Shown: positions 31,291 through 40,997, numbered from the stretch's first letter. The stretch: 64,000 bases of DNA from Gammaproteobacteria bacterium (GCA_018815245.1 JAHIXK010000005.1:1-64000), one strand, 5' to 3'. The notes: a model not told the origin generated them from the sequence alone. Translations and numbers: made by a program.

Positions 31291-31785
31291 ATGAGCTTGC
31301 TCACACTTACAGCTTGGCGGGGCATGCACGCCTTGCTTCGGGGCACATCGATTGCGGTGTTGTTGTTCATGATGCTCAGCATTTTCTACGACACCGTGAT
31401 GCGATATCTGTTTTCTGCCCCCACAAGCTGGAGTCTGGAAATCAATTCCTTCCTGATTGTGTACATGGCTGTAATGGGGGCGGCTGAAGCGCAGCGCGCC
31501 CAAGCCCACATTCGAATCGACCTGTTTTCTGAGCGCTGTTCCGACCGGGGCAAAGCCCTTGTCGGCATTCTGACCAGTGCGTTTGGCTTGGTATTTTGCA
31601 GCATCATGGTGTGGCGCGGTTTCATTATGGCGTCGCAAGCTCTGGAGTTTGGCGAGCGTGTGTCCAGCGATTTTGGAACGCCCATGGTCATTCCCTTTGC
31701 AATGCTTCCCTTGGGGTTTGGTGCATTGGGTTTGCAGTTTCTGGTCGATTTAGTGACGGATGTCAAAAAGTTGCTGAAAACCTGA
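31291..31785 (+). CDS. TRAP transporter small permease (DctQ family)
   Basis: This 164-residue protein has four transmembrane segments (about 15-38, 52-70, 92-112, 128-152) and the DctQ features F-Y-D-T-V-M-R-Y-L-F near residue 32, W-S-L-E-I-N-S-F-L-I and a basic R-A-Q-A-H-I-R-I-D-L-F loop. It completes the TRAP carrier with the large permease and binding protein. Confidence 0.9.
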   Translation: MSLLTLTAWRGMHALLRGTSIAVLLFMMLSIFYDTVMRYLFSAPTSWSLEINSFLIVYMAVMGAAEAQRAQAHIRIDLFSERCSDRGKALVGILTSAFGLVFCSIMVWRGFIMASQALEFGERVSSDFGTPMVIPFAMLPLGFGALGLQFLVDLVTDVKKLLKT

Positions 31786-31832
31786 TTCGGCTGCTTCAAC
31801 CGGATTTGGTGATGTGCAGGAGGTGTTGTTCA

Positions 31833-32786
31833 ATGAGTGAAATATCCAGCGTAGTTCGGAAAGCAAGTCGGGTTGAAATTGTTGAAGTGGCACCACGCGA
31901 TGGCTTTCAATCGATTTCTAACCCGTTGCCCACTGCGGACAAAGCCCGGTGCATTGAGGCATTGATTCATGCGGGGGTACGCCGCATTGAAATTGGTTCG
32001 TTTGTCAGCCCGAAAGCCATTCCACAGATGGCCGATACAGCTGATTTGTTCAGGCAATTCTGCGATGTGCCGGGCTTGCGTTTGTCGGCTTTGGTGCCCA
32101 ATTTGCGCGGTGCCGACAATGCTCTGGAAGCGGGGGTGAATGAACTGGTGTATGTGGTGTCGGTTTCGGAAACGCACAATCAAAAAAACGTGCGCCAATC
32201 CGTAGATGCTTCGCTGGACGGTTTGGCCAATATTGCACAACGCGTGCGCGAGCATGCTGGTGAATCCCGCCCAGCCATGCGTCTGGATTTGGGCACCAGT
32301 TTTGATTGCCCTTACGATGGGCTGGTCAGTTGGCAGCAGGTTTCAGCAGTGCTTGAAAAGGCACTGCAGCTGACACAGGGCATTAACCTGGAGGTGGCTT
32401 TTTGCGATACCACAGGGCGGGCAACGCCTTGGCAGGTGGCCGATTATTTTCTGAATCTTCAGCGGATGCATGGCAAGTCGGGCATTGCCTGGGCTTTTCA
32501 TGGCCATGATACCTATGGCATGGGCGTGGCCAATGCACTGTTTGCCATTCAACATGGTGCCACTGTGCTGGACGCTTCTGCAGCAGGTTTGGGTGGTTGC
32601 CCTTTTGCGCCGGGTGCTACTGGCAACACCGCCACTGAAGACCTTGTGTATGCCTTGAATGGTGCAAACATTCAGTGTGGCATTGATTTGAACCAATTGC
32701 TTGAGGCGGCGGATTTGATCGCCAGCTTGCCCGGTGGCCAAACCGCAAGCCACCTGAGGCATGTGCCCAGGCAACGCATTGCGTAG
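31833..32786 (+). CDS. HMG-CoA lyase-like enzyme (candidate citramalyl-CoA or HMG-CoA lyase)
   Basis: This 317-residue TIM-barrel lyase belongs to the HMGL-like family. It has E-V-A-P-R-D-G-F-Q (catalytic Arg and metal-binding Asp), [21 protein letters not shown] (metal-binding HxH) and [14 protein letters not shown], the signature loop with the catalytic Cys. It splits a 3-hydroxy-3-methyl acyl-CoA into acetyl-CoA and a keto acid. CAGGAGG precedes the ATG at 31833. With a CoA-transferase and LeuCD-like hydratase beside it, citramalyl-CoA (to pyruvate and acetyl-CoA) is as likely a substrate as HMG-CoA. Confidence 0.88.
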   Translation: MSEISSVVRKASRVEIVEVAPRDGFQSISNPLPTADKARCIEALIHAGVRRIEIGSFVSPKAIPQMADTADLFRQFCDVPGLRLSALVPNLRGADNALEAGVNELVYVVSVSETHNQKNVRQSVDASLDGLANIAQRVREHAGESRPAMRLDLGTSFDCPYDGLVSWQQVSAVLEKALQLTQGINLEVAFCDTTGRATPWQVADYFLNLQRMHGKSGIAWAFHGHDTYGMGVANALFAIQHGATVLDASAAGLGGCPFAPGATGNTATEDLVYALNGANIQCGIDLNQLLEAADLIASLPGGQTASHLRHVPRQRIA

Positions 32787-32797
32787 CAGGTGTGAAC

Positions 32798-34222
32798 ATG
32801 CAGGCAAAAACACTTCTTGAGAAGTTGTGGGATCGCCACCTGGTGATGCCACCCCCCAAAGGCCAGGAAGATGGCCCCAACTTGCTGTACGTGGACCGAC
32901 ATCTGGTTTACGAAGTGACCAGCCCGCAGGCGTTTGAAAGCATGCGCCTGCAGCATCGAAAGCCGCACCGCCCCAGCACTGTGCTGGCCACGGCGGATCA
33001 CAATGTGCCCACGGTGGATCGAAAGCGTGGCATTGCCGATGCGTTTTCCCGTGCCCAGGTGGCGCAGCTTGAACGCAATTGCGACGAATTTGGAATCACG
33101 CTGTTCGATTTGAATGACAAGCGCCAGGGGATCATTCATGTGATCGGCCCGGAGCAGGGGGCCACCTTGCCCGGAATGACGGTGGTGGCCGGTGATTCCC
33201 ACACCTGCACGCACGGTGCCTTCGCTGCACTGGCTTTTGGTGTGGGTACTTCGGAAGTGGAACATGTGTTGGCCACCCAGTGCCTGGCTGTTCCGAAAAT
33301 GCGCGCGATGCTGGTCAATATTGAAGGTCAACTCCCCGGCATGGTGACTGCAAAAGATTTGGTGTTGTCCCTGATCGGAAAAATTGGCACGGCGGGTGCC
33401 ACTGGTTTTGCAATTGAATTTGCAGGCAGTACGGTGCGCAATTTAAGCATGGAAGCCCGCATGACCCTGTGCAACATGGCCATTGAAGCGGGCGCGCGGG
33501 TTGGTCTGGTGGCGGTGGATGAAACCACCATTGATTACCTGAAAGGGCGCCCTTATGCGCCTGCTGGCGAGATGTGGAACAAGGCAGTGGCCTATTGGCA
33601 CACATTGCATTCAGACCGTGGCGCGAAGTTTGACCGGGTGGTGCATGTGGATGCAGCCACGGTGCGCCCCATGGTGACCTGGGGCACGTCACCGGAAATG
33701 GTGGCTGATGTAAATGCATCGGTGCCGTTGCTTAATGAAATCAATGACCCTGTGAAACGACAGGCCACAGCCGCCGCATTGCAGTACATGGACATCAAGC
33801 CGGGCACGAAGTTGACTGATTTGTGGCTGGACAAAGTGTTCATCGGTTCGTGCACGAATTCGCGCATTGAAGACCTTCGGCTGGCCGCACGCGTTTTGAA
33901 AGGGCGCAAAGTTCACCCCGGCATTGTGCAGGCTTTGGCTGTTCCGGGTTCAGGGCTTGTGAAGGCACAGGCAGAAGCGGAGGGGTTGCATTGCGTGTTT
34001 TTGGAGGCGGGTTTCGAGTGGCGCGAGCCCGGTTGCTCCATGTGCCTGGGCATGAATGAAGACCACCTGTTGCCCGGTGAGCGTTGTGCCTCTACGTCAA
34101 ACCGCAATTTCGAAGGCAGGCAAGGCACGGGTGGAAGAAGCCACTTGGTCAGCCCGGCGATGGCTGCCGCTGCCGCAGTGTATGGGCATTTTGTGGATGT
34201 AACAATTCTGGATTTGCATTGA
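32798..34222 (+). CDS. leuC: LeuC-like aconitase-family hydratase, large subunit
   Basis: This 474-residue protein has [11 protein letters not shown] (first iron-sulphur Cys and active-site His), [12 protein letters not shown] (a C-T-N-[SGR] Cys) and [11 protein letters not shown] (last Cys), so a full [4Fe-4S] cluster set. It pairs with the small subunit 13 bases downstream. In leucine synthesis the complex isomerises isopropylmalate. Here the gene lies in a catabolic operon without leuB or leuA, so it may act as a hydratase on citraconate, mesaconate or a similar C5 acid. ATG 32798 is preferred over GTG 32792. Confidence 0.88.
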   Translation: MQAKTLLEKLWDRHLVMPPPKGQEDGPNLLYVDRHLVYEVTSPQAFESMRLQHRKPHRPSTVLATADHNVPTVDRKRGIADAFSRAQVAQLERNCDEFGITLFDLNDKRQGIIHVIGPEQGATLPGMTVVAGDSHTCTHGAFAALAFGVGTSEVEHVLATQCLAVPKMRAMLVNIEGQLPGMVTAKDLVLSLIGKIGTAGATGFAIEFAGSTVRNLSMEARMTLCNMAIEAGARVGLVAVDETTIDYLKGRPYAPAGEMWNKAVAYWHTLHSDRGAKFDRVVHVDAATVRPMVTWGTSPEMVADVNASVPLLNEINDPVKRQATAAALQYMDIKPGTKLTDLWLDKVFIGSCTNSRIEDLRLAARVLKGRKVHPGIVQALAVPGSGLVKAQAEAEGLHCVFLEAGFEWREPGCSMCLGMNEDHLLPGERCASTSNRNFEGRQGTGGRSHLVSPAMAAAAAVYGHFVDVTILDLH

Positions 34223-34235
34223 AACGGGGAACGCG

Positions 34236-34868
34236 ATGAAACCATTTACTTCACTGCACAGCTTGGTTGTTCCTGTGAACCGTTCCAATGTCGACACGGA
34301 TGCGCTCATCCCCAAGCAATACATCAAGATGGTGGAACGTACTGGTTTTGGCCGCTACCTGTTCGATGAATGGCGCTACCTGGACAAAGGCTATCCAGGT
34401 ATTGAGGAACACGCGCGGCAGAAAAATCCAGAATTCAGCCTTAATCAGGCTCGGTACAAGGGTGCGAAAATATTGATTGCGCAAGACAACTTCGGTTGCG
34501 GCTCCAGCCGTGAACATGCTGTTTGGGCACTCGACGATTACGGTATTCGCGCCATTGTCGCTCCAAGTTTTGCTGAAATTTTTTACGCAAACTGTTTCAA
34601 GAATGGTGTTTTGCCGATTAGCCTGCCTGCGGATTTAGTGAACCAGATCATGGTCAAGGCACTGGAACGCGAGGGCTACTCCTTGACCATCGATTTGCCA
34701 CAGCAATTGATTCTGGAAGACAATGCACAGCATCACTTTGACATTGATCCGTATTACAAATCACGTTTGATCCAGGGGTTAGACGACATCGACATTACCC
34801 TGGGTAATGTCGACCGCATCGAAGCCTACGAAATGGCACGCCGCAAGCTTGAGCCATGGCTTTTCTAG
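34236..34868 (+). CDS. leuD: LeuD-like aconitase-family hydratase, small subunit
   Basis: This 210-residue swivelling domain subunit has V-V-P-V-N-R-S-N-V-D-T-D-A-L-I-P-K-Q-Y near the start, and N-F-G-C-G-S-S-R-E-H-A-V-W-A-L, the substrate-binding serine loop, followed by I-V-A-P-S-F-A-E-I-F-Y-A-N. It is full length and forms the dehydratase with the LeuC-like subunit. It is the last gene of the operon. Its stop overlaps by four bases the stop of the convergent secretin gene. Confidence 0.88.
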   Translation: MKPFTSLHSLVVPVNRSNVDTDALIPKQYIKMVERTGFGRYLFDEWRYLDKGYPGIEEHARQKNPEFSLNQARYKGAKILIAQDNFGCGSSREHAVWALDDYGIRAIVAPSFAEIFYANCFKNGVLPISLPADLVNQIMVKALEREGYSLTIDLPQQLILEDNAQHHFDIDPYYKSRLIQGLDDIDITLGNVDRIEAYEMARRKLEPWLF

Positions 34869-36754
34869 TAATACAAAAACTCCAACGCCTCTCTCAACCG
34901 GTCCCCGGTGGATCTCATTCGTTCCCAGCGTTCCATGGTCACGTCGCCTTGCCTGAATTCGCGGAAGAAGTCGTTGGAATCCAGCTGAGTCATCACCGCT
35001 TCAATATTGCCGGGCATGGTGTTTGAAAAACCGAACTTGTCGCGCAACATTTTCATGCGGTTGTCCATTGAATCGCTTTCGCGGTTGGCATCATTGGAAA
35101 TTTGCACGGGTGAACGTGGCGTCACCAAAATAAGCACCGAGCGTTGCAGGTCGTTGGTTCGTTTGTTCGAGAACAAATATTGCAGGCCGGGTACGTCTTG
35201 CAGACCGGGGACACCGTCACGGTTGCTGGCGCTCGATTTTTCGCTCAAGCCACTTAGCACCAGTGTGTCGCCCAGGTTCATCACCACGTTTGCGTTGGCG
35301 GTGGTTTCGCCAATTTCAATTTGGTATGCCACGCGCGGGTTCTCGGTGGTTGCGTTCAGGTTGGTGCGTTGGGCTTCCACTTTCAGTTGTATGCGGCCTT
35401 GCGGCAGGAATACCGGCGTTACTGCCAGCTTGATACCAATGCGTTTTTCCAGCGGCACCACGGTGGTACCACCTTGCACGCTGGTGGAAACAAAGCCTGC
35501 ACTCAAATTCGTACCCGAGAAAAATTCTGAAGGTAAACCTTCAATGGCGGCCAGCGTTGGGCGTGCCAGCACTTCATTCAGCGAACTGTTGGCGTTGGCA
35601 ATGTTCAGCGAATACGATAAGGCCGGAATGGTCACCGCGCGGGTAATGGCGGTGCTTACATCGGCAGCGCCACCGTTGGTCACTGTTGAGTTATTCACAC
35701 GCGAATAGGCGGCCACATTGCCCGCCACATTGCCCAGTTGCAGGGTGAGTGCATTTAGCAGGTTCACGCCTTTGGATGTAGAAATCAGTTCTTGTGTGGA
35801 CAGCAACACCACGTCAATCAGCAACATGCGCGGGCCACTGGCGGCATCGGCTACCGCAGGTGCGGGTGCTTGCGCCACCGGCACACTTTCAACGGCCGCA
35901 TCGGGTTCAGGCGCGGGTTTTGAAGGCTTGGGGTAGGGTACGGCTGGCAAGTCAAAAGCCTGTGCCAGTTGTTCAGGTTGTTGTTTCAGTGAAACTGGTT
36001 GGTTGCTGTAAAAACTTTTCCATTGCGCCACACGGCGGTCGGCGCGTTGAACTTCTGGCCCACCCTGGTAAAAAGAATTCAGAATGTCGCGCATGTATTC
36101 GGCTTGCGTAAAATTGCCACAAGATGCATACACTGCAATGCTTGAACGGATGAATCCGTGCGAGCTTATTTCAGACACTTTTCTGAACTGGTCGGCCATG
36201 GCACAGGCGGTTTTTGCATCGCCTGTCACATACGAAGCCACCATCAATCCGTAAGCCGACACGGCACTGTCGGGGGTTAGTAAAAGTACTTCCGAGAAGG
36301 CACGCTTCGCTTTGTCAAATTGCTTCAGGTCCATGTGGGCCAGGCCCAGAAATTCCTGTGCAATCCAGTTGCTGGGGTCAATGCGCAAGGCTTGTTCGTA
36401 GCCTTCCTGGGCCATTTCGCCTTTTTGCGTGTCGCCTTGGCGGGCTTGCAGGTGGTACACAAAACCATTCAAAAAATGCAAATGTGAATTGCGCGGATCT
36501 AGCTGCAAAGCCTCGTTCACCGCGAAATGCGCCTGGGGCAATTCAAGGCGTTTGATGTACTTCACCGCCTCGGTTACCTTCGCCAGCATTTCTGAATCTC
36601 GCATGTTGGCGGGTACCAGTGGTACCTCCTTCACCATGTCGACAAAAGAACGCGCTGCGTTTTGTTCGGCCGCCGCCGGGTTTGCAATGCACAAGGCCAG
36701 TGTCACGGCAGCAGCCAATTTGCCAAGGCGTGCGTTTGGAATGAATCTGCTCAT
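34865..36754 (-). CDS. TPR-containing secretin-family outer membrane protein
   Basis: This 629-residue protein has a signal peptide (AAAVTLALCIANPAAAEQ). A tetratricopeptide region spans about 55-200 (repeats around AHFAVNEALQLDPRNSHLHF and EQALRIDPSNWIAQEFLGLA). A Pro/Ala-rich linker near 275-305 is followed by the secretin (type II/III secretion) domain at about 310-565. That domain has LPSEFFSGT, the V-V-P-L-E-K-R-I-G-I-K-L-A-V-T-P strand, V-E-A-Q-R-T-N-L-N and the family C-terminal motif V-P-G-L-Q-D-V-P-G-L-Q-Y-L-F-S. A 60-residue tail follows. Secretins form large outer membrane gates. It starts three bases after the stop of the lectin-like protein gene, so it may export that protein. 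Confidence 0.85.
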   Translation of the reverse strand: MSRFIPNARLGKLAAAVTLALCIANPAAAEQNAARSFVDMVKEVPLVPANMRDSEMLAKVTEAVKYIKRLELPQAHFAVNEALQLDPRNSHLHFLNGFVYHLQARQGDTQKGEMAQEGYEQALRIDPSNWIAQEFLGLAHMDLKQFDKAKRAFSEVLLLTPDSAVSAYGLMVASYVTGDAKTACAMADQFRKVSEISSHGFIRSSIAVYASCGNFTQAEYMRDILNSFYQGGPEVQRADRRVAQWKSFYSNQPVSLKQQPEQLAQAFDLPAVPYPKPSKPAPEPDAAVESVPVAQAPAPAVADAASGPRMLLIDVVLLSTQELISTSKGVNLLNALTLQLGNVAGNVAAYSRVNNSTVTNGGAADVSTAITRAVTIPALSYSLNIANANSSLNEVLARPTLAAIEGLPSEFFSGTNLSAGFVSTSVQGGTTVVPLEKRIGIKLAVTPVFLPQGRIQLKVEAQRTNLNATTENPRVAYQIEIGETTANANVVMNLGDTLVLSGLSEKSSASNRDGVPGLQDVPGLQYLFSNKRTNDLQRSVLILVTPRSPVQISNDANRESDSMDNRMKMLRDKFGFSNTMPGNIEAVMTQLDSNDFFREFRQGDVTMERWERMRSTGDRLREALEFLYY

Positions 36755-36757
36755 GAT

Positions 36758-39502
36758 TTAACGTGGCCCTGTGGAGGTGAATGTAAGGCGGTCCATTGAT
36801 GAACCCGCCCGCCCACGCATGCAACCCAGTTTTTCGCCAGGTGTTACCGTATATACGCCGGGGCTTCCACCGCCCCCGCCGTAGGGGCCATACTTCACAC
36901 CTGTGTTGGTGGTGAAGCTGACCTGGTCGACCATGCTGCCGTTGCGGTAATCCACCCGCACGATGTATTGGCCGTTGGGCAGAGTAACATCGACATTCCA
37001 GCCATTTCCGCCGCCTTGGCGGGGCGCCCAACCGCTGGGGTATTGGAATTGTACGCGGTCAACCAGGCGGCCTGCACCAATCCGGAAGCCTGTGACTTGC
37101 TGGTTTTTACAGGTGGCCATGTCACTCCAGGCGCCACCCCCGCCGCCGCCCACACGGGCAGGTCCGGAAACAGGTCCGCTGCCTGCGATGGTGGCCTGGG
37201 TGCTGCGGCCTTCGTCTTCGCCGTTGTCAAACCAATGGTCGATTGCCGCTTCGTAATTTTCCTGGCCGAATGCGTTTTGCAAATCGGTGTATCTGTCCAT
37301 GTAGCCATGCAGGCTGAAACCGGCGCTGCCTTGGCGGCCTTGTTCAATGCCGTAGTTCAGCCAATGATTGGTAACACACAGCCGGTCGCCCAGTTTGCAC
37401 AGGCTTTGTACATCGGTGTAGCGGTGCCAGTAGAACGAGGCTCCGAATTCCGGGCTGCCCTGGCGGCCCTCTTGAAAACCGTTGTCACGCCAGTGGGTTG
37501 ACAAGTCTACTTTGGCCTTCACCACGTCGGGCGCATTGTCATAGTAAAAGTCCCAATCAAACACCGAGGCTGCAAAACGAATGTCGGGTGCTGGTTTGCG
37601 CTTTTTCTTTTTGCCCAGTTTCTTGAAGGCATTGCCCGCGTCGTTGAATGCTTTATTGGCTGCACTGGTGCTGGAATTGGCAACGTTGCGTACGGCGTCC
37701 TTGGTTTTGTTGTACTCGCGTTGTGCGGCTTCTGCCTGTTTCTTTGCTTCATTGGCAGCAGCCTCAGCCTGTTTCTTGGCTTCTGCTTCAGCTGCAGCGG
37801 CAGCATTGGCAATTTTCTTCAGTTCTGCATTGGCAGCTGCAGCGGTGTAGCCGCTCAGGTTTTTGTATTCGCCTGCAATTTTCTTGTAAGCGGCTTCAAG
37901 CTGCGCACCAATACAGCCTTGAATTTTAGACGGGTCTACGTTCACGCCCGCGTGCGCATCGAATACATCAGATAAATTGGTGGTGGGCACAATGGCCACC
38001 TCGCCATTGATCTCAAATGGATTAACACAGGTCGAGTTGACCGAGATACGCATGTTGGTTGGGCCATAACCTACTTCTATTTTTTGGCCAGCAATGTTGC
38101 CCATCATGGCGATTTCTTGCTTGGTTTGGTTAATTGTCCAGGATTGGGCCATGTTGAAATTGACTTTGCCCAGTGGCCCGATTTTGAGCGTGATAGCCCG
38201 ACCCACTTCAGCATTCAACCCGGCAAGGCCTGCCGAGGCCTGCAACCAACCCATTTCCTGGCCCAGCACTTTCACGTTGCCTGCGGCATACATCAGGGGG
38301 CCGTTATCTGCCAAAGGGCCCAGCAGCAGGAAGTTGAAGTATTTGTTGTCGGTGGGGAAGGGTTTGGTGTTGTCACCAAACACATAGTCGGGCGCGGGGT
38401 TGGGGTTGCGCATTTGCATGGCCGACAAGGGTTTGACCATGGTCAGCAACGCGCCTTTGAACGAGTCGATGCCTTTGATGAAACCGCCGCCGTGTTTTTT
38501 CAAGCGCGGGTCAGGCGAGGCCATGGCCACCATCACATGTGCAGCGTCTTCCATGGTGAAAGTTGTCGGGGTTGCCATGCGAAAGCTGAAGTCAGCCAGG
38601 TCCATGTAGCCGGCAGGGGTCAGGGGGGTCTGGAACTGCATCAGTACTTTTTTATCTTTGGCACCACTGAAATACGCATTGCCCTTGTAGCCAAAGGTCA
38701 ATGCGTTGTTGATAAAAAATGTGGCATCGGTCAGCCGCATTTGCGGCATACCCATTTTAACCATCGAGCCCGGGCCAAACTGGAATTCAACAAAAGCCTC
38801 GGGGCTTAGTGCATCAGCACCGGCTTTTTTCATTGTTTCGCCATGGGCTACGGCATCGGCAGCAGCTGCGCCTGTGCCAGCACCACCTGCCAGGTCGGTG
38901 GGAATAGGCATAACCACAGCAGCGCGCATCAGCATGTTGCTGACATCGGCGCCCAAGCTGGCCATGGCCAGCTTGAACGCGCCACCCACATTGGCCCGAG
39001 CGGCCACCTGCACGCCACTTGAGAACGTCAGGGAATTCATGTTGAAGTATTTGTCGCGCACCACATCGCGCAGCGCCTGCGGCATCTTGATCACATCAAG
39101 GTTGTAGTCAGTGGTGGAAATAGAAATCATCGGTGTGCTAACTGATGTTTGGCCCAACACGTCTTGTACTTTTTTACTCAAAATCGCAGGCATTTCAAGC
39201 GACTTGTCTACAACCAGCAGCAAGGTTTGCTGCGATGTTCCACTGGTGAAGAAGTACAGCTGCAAGGGGCCCGACTTGGTCATGTAACAACCGGTCAAAT
39301 TGTTGCCGCAGGTGGTTTTCTCAAGCGAAGCGATCATGCCCTGCACATCGTCTTTGATGCCGGCTATTGGCAAACCGTGCAACATCTTCTTCAGGCTGGG
39401 TGTTATTTCAGGTGCGTCTTTGGCATGTACAGGTGCGCACAGTGCCAGCATGCCTGCGAACAGAAAACTGGCCTTGAGCCGATGGTTTCGATTGGGGATC
39501 AT
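36758..39502 (-). CDS. Large secreted protein with jacalin-like lectin domain
   Basis: This 914-residue protein has a signal peptide (LFAGMLALCAPVHA), a long unrecognised N-terminal region (about 30-540) and an Ala/Lys/Glu-rich helical stretch at about 545-640 (AAAAEAEAKKQAEAAANEAK type) ending in KKKKRK. About three repeats with a H-W-x-x-x-G-x-x-E-G-R-x-G/S consensus occupy 655-770. The C-terminal part (about 795-914) looks like a jacalin-type lectin: G-F-R-I-G-A-G-R-L-V-D-R-V-Q-F-Q-Y, Y-G-P-Y-G-G-G-G-G and C-M-R-G-R-A-G-S-S-M-D-R-L-T-F. The domain is known for binding sugars. Function may be adhesion or carbohydrate binding outside the cell. Confidence 0.8.
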   Translation of the reverse strand: MIPNRNHRLKASFLFAGMLALCAPVHAKDAPEITPSLKKMLHGLPIAGIKDDVQGMIASLEKTTCGNNLTGCYMTKSGPLQLYFFTSGTSQQTLLLVVDKSLEMPAILSKKVQDVLGQTSVSTPMISISTTDYNLDVIKMPQALRDVVRDKYFNMNSLTFSSGVQVAARANVGGAFKLAMASLGADVSNMLMRAAVVMPIPTDLAGGAGTGAAAADAVAHGETMKKAGADALSPEAFVEFQFGPGSMVKMGMPQMRLTDATFFINNALTFGYKGNAYFSGAKDKKVLMQFQTPLTPAGYMDLADFSFRMATPTTFTMEDAAHVMVAMASPDPRLKKHGGGFIKGIDSFKGALLTMVKPLSAMQMRNPNPAPDYVFGDNTKPFPTDNKYFNFLLLGPLADNGPLMYAAGNVKVLGQEMGWLQASAGLAGLNAEVGRAITLKIGPLGKVNFNMAQSWTINQTKQEIAMMGNIAGQKIEVGYGPTNMRISVNSTCVNPFEINGEVAIVPTTNLSDVFDAHAGVNVDPSKIQGCIGAQLEAAYKKIAGEYKNLSGYTAAAANAELKKIANAAAAAEAEAKKQAEAAANEAKKQAEAAQREYNKTKDAVRNVANSSTSAANKAFNDAGNAFKKLGKKKKRKPAPDIRFAASVFDWDFYYDNAPDVVKAKVDLSTHWRDNGFQEGRQGSPEFGASFYWHRYTDVQSLCKLGDRLCVTNHWLNYGIEQGRQGSAGFSLHGYMDRYTDLQNAFGQENYEAAIDHWFDNGEDEGRSTQATIAGSGPVSGPARVGGGGGGAWSDMATCKNQQVTGFRIGAGRLVDRVQFQYPSGWAPRQGGGNGWNVDVTLPNGQYIVRVDYRNGSMVDQVSFTTNTGVKYGPYGGGGGSPGVYTVTPGEKLGCMRGRAGSSMDRLTFTSTGPR

Positions 39503-39681
39503 GAAAGCTGCCTTTTAATTGTTGTTGATGCGTTATGCTGAACAGCAAGTCGCTTGGGGTGTGGCGTAGTTGTGAGAACATCATTTCACCGTACCTGGAT
39601 TCACAACCAAGGAATAAGCCATGAAACCTGCGGCTACTCGGGATATCACATAAAAAGGTGACAAATTTTGAAGGCGCAGTC

Positions 39682-40236
39682 ATGAATTTTCTTGGTCGAA
39701 TGTTGGTGGTTTGGTGTGTGGCTTTGCCGGGAATGTCGGCCGTGGCGGCCAGTGATTCAGGGCCACTTCAAACCATTGAATCGCTCGATGTACCCCGGTA
39801 CATGGGCACCTGGTATGAAGTTGCGAAGTACCCCAACCGTTTTCAGAAACAGTGCGTGCGCAACACTACTGCGCAATACGCATTGCAAAAAGACGGCACG
39901 TTGAAAGTACTCAACCGCTGCCAGTTGGCCAGTGGCGACATGGATGAAGCTGAAGGCCAGGCCCGGCAAATTGGCGGCATGAAATCGCCCAAACTGGAAG
40001 TGCGCTTTGCACCTGCGTGGTTAAGCTGGCTGCCCATGGTGTGGGGCAATTACTGGGTAATTGATCTGGATTCGGATTACCAACTGGTGGCTGTTAGCGA
40101 ACCCAAGCGAGAATTCCTTTGGGTGTTGGCCCGCACGCAACAGGTGGACAAGGCCAAATACGATGCGCTGCTGCAACGCCTGAACGCCAAGGGGTTTGAT
40201 TTGAGCAGGCTGGAGCTTTCGCCGCAGGGCGGCTAG
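39682..40236 (+). CDS. blc: Bacterial lipocalin (Blc family)
   Basis: This 184-residue protein has a signal sequence (FLGRMLVVWCVALPGMSAVA) with no clear lipobox Cys, so it is probably periplasmic. The lipocalin core has the signature G-T-W-Y-E-V-A-K-Y-P-N-R-F-Q, the N-R-C-x-L strand, N-Y-W-V-I-D-L-D-S-D-Y and a closing V-L-A-R-T-Q-Q-V-D helix. Lipocalins carry small hydrophobic molecules such as fatty acids or lysophospholipids. The ATG at 39682 is chosen over 39658 because the signal peptide begins there. Confidence 0.88.
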   Translation: MNFLGRMLVVWCVALPGMSAVAASDSGPLQTIESLDVPRYMGTWYEVAKYPNRFQKQCVRNTTAQYALQKDGTLKVLNRCQLASGDMDEAEGQARQIGGMKSPKLEVRFAPAWLSWLPMVWGNYWVIDLDSDYQLVAVSEPKREFLWVLARTQQVDKAKYDALLQRLNAKGFDLSRLELSPQGG

Positions 40237-40245
40237 GCACTGGGG

Positions 40246-40644
40246 CTACCAAATGGTATTCACGTGCGGATAGGCTTGAATTTTTTCGTCGGCAGTAATC
40301 AACGCCAAACCCATGGTGCGCGCAGTTGCAACAATTATTCTGTCGGCCGGGTCTTTGTGAAACTCGCCAGGAAGGCGAACGCTTTCAATTGCAATCTTGT
40401 TATTGACCGGTTGAAAACGGATTGCATCGATTTCGCTGATCTTGCCTAGCCAGGACTCCACATCCAGCGAGAGAATCAATCGTTCGCGTTCAACCAGCAT
40501 GGCAATTTCCCATGTGCTAATTGCCGACACCCAAATTTCACCACGATCCAATTCTTCGGTAATGCGCTTCATGGCCTTTTTGCTGATCATTTGGCGTGCG
40601 CCCGTTGCCAGCCACACCAGCACATGGGTATCGATTGCGATCAT
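40246..40644 (-). CDS. vapC: VapC-type PIN-domain toxin
   Basis: This 132-residue toxin has I-A-I-D-T-H-V-L-V-W-L (first acidic residue), V-S-A-I-S-T-W-E-I-A-M-L (second) and H-K-D-P-A-D-R-I-I-V-A-T-A-R (third), with I-T-A-D-E-K-I (fourth). It is an RNase that cuts RNA such as tRNA, held by the antitoxin. Its ATG overlaps the antitoxin stop by four bases (ATGA), a standard coupled pair. The end lies close to the lipocalin stop. Confidence 0.9.
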   Translation of the reverse strand: MIAIDTHVLVWLATGARQMISKKAMKRITEELDRGEIWVSAISTWEIAMLVERERLILSLDVESWLGKISEIDAIRFQPVNNKIAIESVRLPGEFHKDPADRIIVATARTMGLALITADEKIQAYPHVNTIW

Positions 40645-40874
40645 CGAGCTGCATCCCAGTCGTCTTCGCCAACGGGGTCTGTGGGTGCAACGTACCGCAC
40701 CACCGTGTCGCGTAACACATCGAAAGGATTTGCTTTTGCCTGTTTGAACGGCTTGACTTCCAGTGTGGGAACACCATGGTCGGTAATAATTACCGACTCG
40801 CCTGTGGCCTCAACTTGCCTGAAGAATTCAAGCGCCTTGGCTTTGAATTGAGACTTCGATACTTGAATTGACAT
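40641..40874 (-). CDS. Phd/YefM-type antitoxin
   Basis: This 77-residue antitoxin has an N-terminal S-Q-F-K-A-K-A-L-E-F-F-R-Q-V-E-A-T-G-E and I-T-D-H-G-V-P-T-L-E-V-K-P, the Phd/YefM DNA-binding fold. A C-terminal acidic tail wraps the toxin. The pair VapC-like toxin plus Phd-like antitoxin is common. It represses its own promoter, which contains a palindrome at 40890-40907. Confidence 0.88.
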   Translation of the reverse strand: MSIQVSKSQFKAKALEFFRQVEATGESVIITDHGVPTLEVKPFKQAKANPFDVLRDTVVRYVAPTDPVGEDDWDAAR

Positions 40875-40889
40875 AAAACGCCTATGGTC

Positions 40890-40907
40890 ATGTGATTATA
40901 GTCACAT
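40890..40907 (-). promoter_or_regulatory. Promoter and operator of the Phd/VapC pair
   Basis: The palindrome ATGTGA-TTATAG-TCACAT, read on the minus strand, contains a perfect TATAAT -10 box 16-25 bases before the antitoxin start. A TTGCGACA-like -35 region lies upstream. Binding of the antitoxin here would block RNA polymerase, giving autoregulation. The start region of the riboswitch transcript lies on the other side. Confidence 0.6.
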
Positions 40908-40997
40908 TTTATGTTCTTTGTCGCAAACATGCAAATTCGTGGTGCCTCCACCAACAAAAAAGCCAATTTCCCCCCGCACTACTGCGATACAATACCT

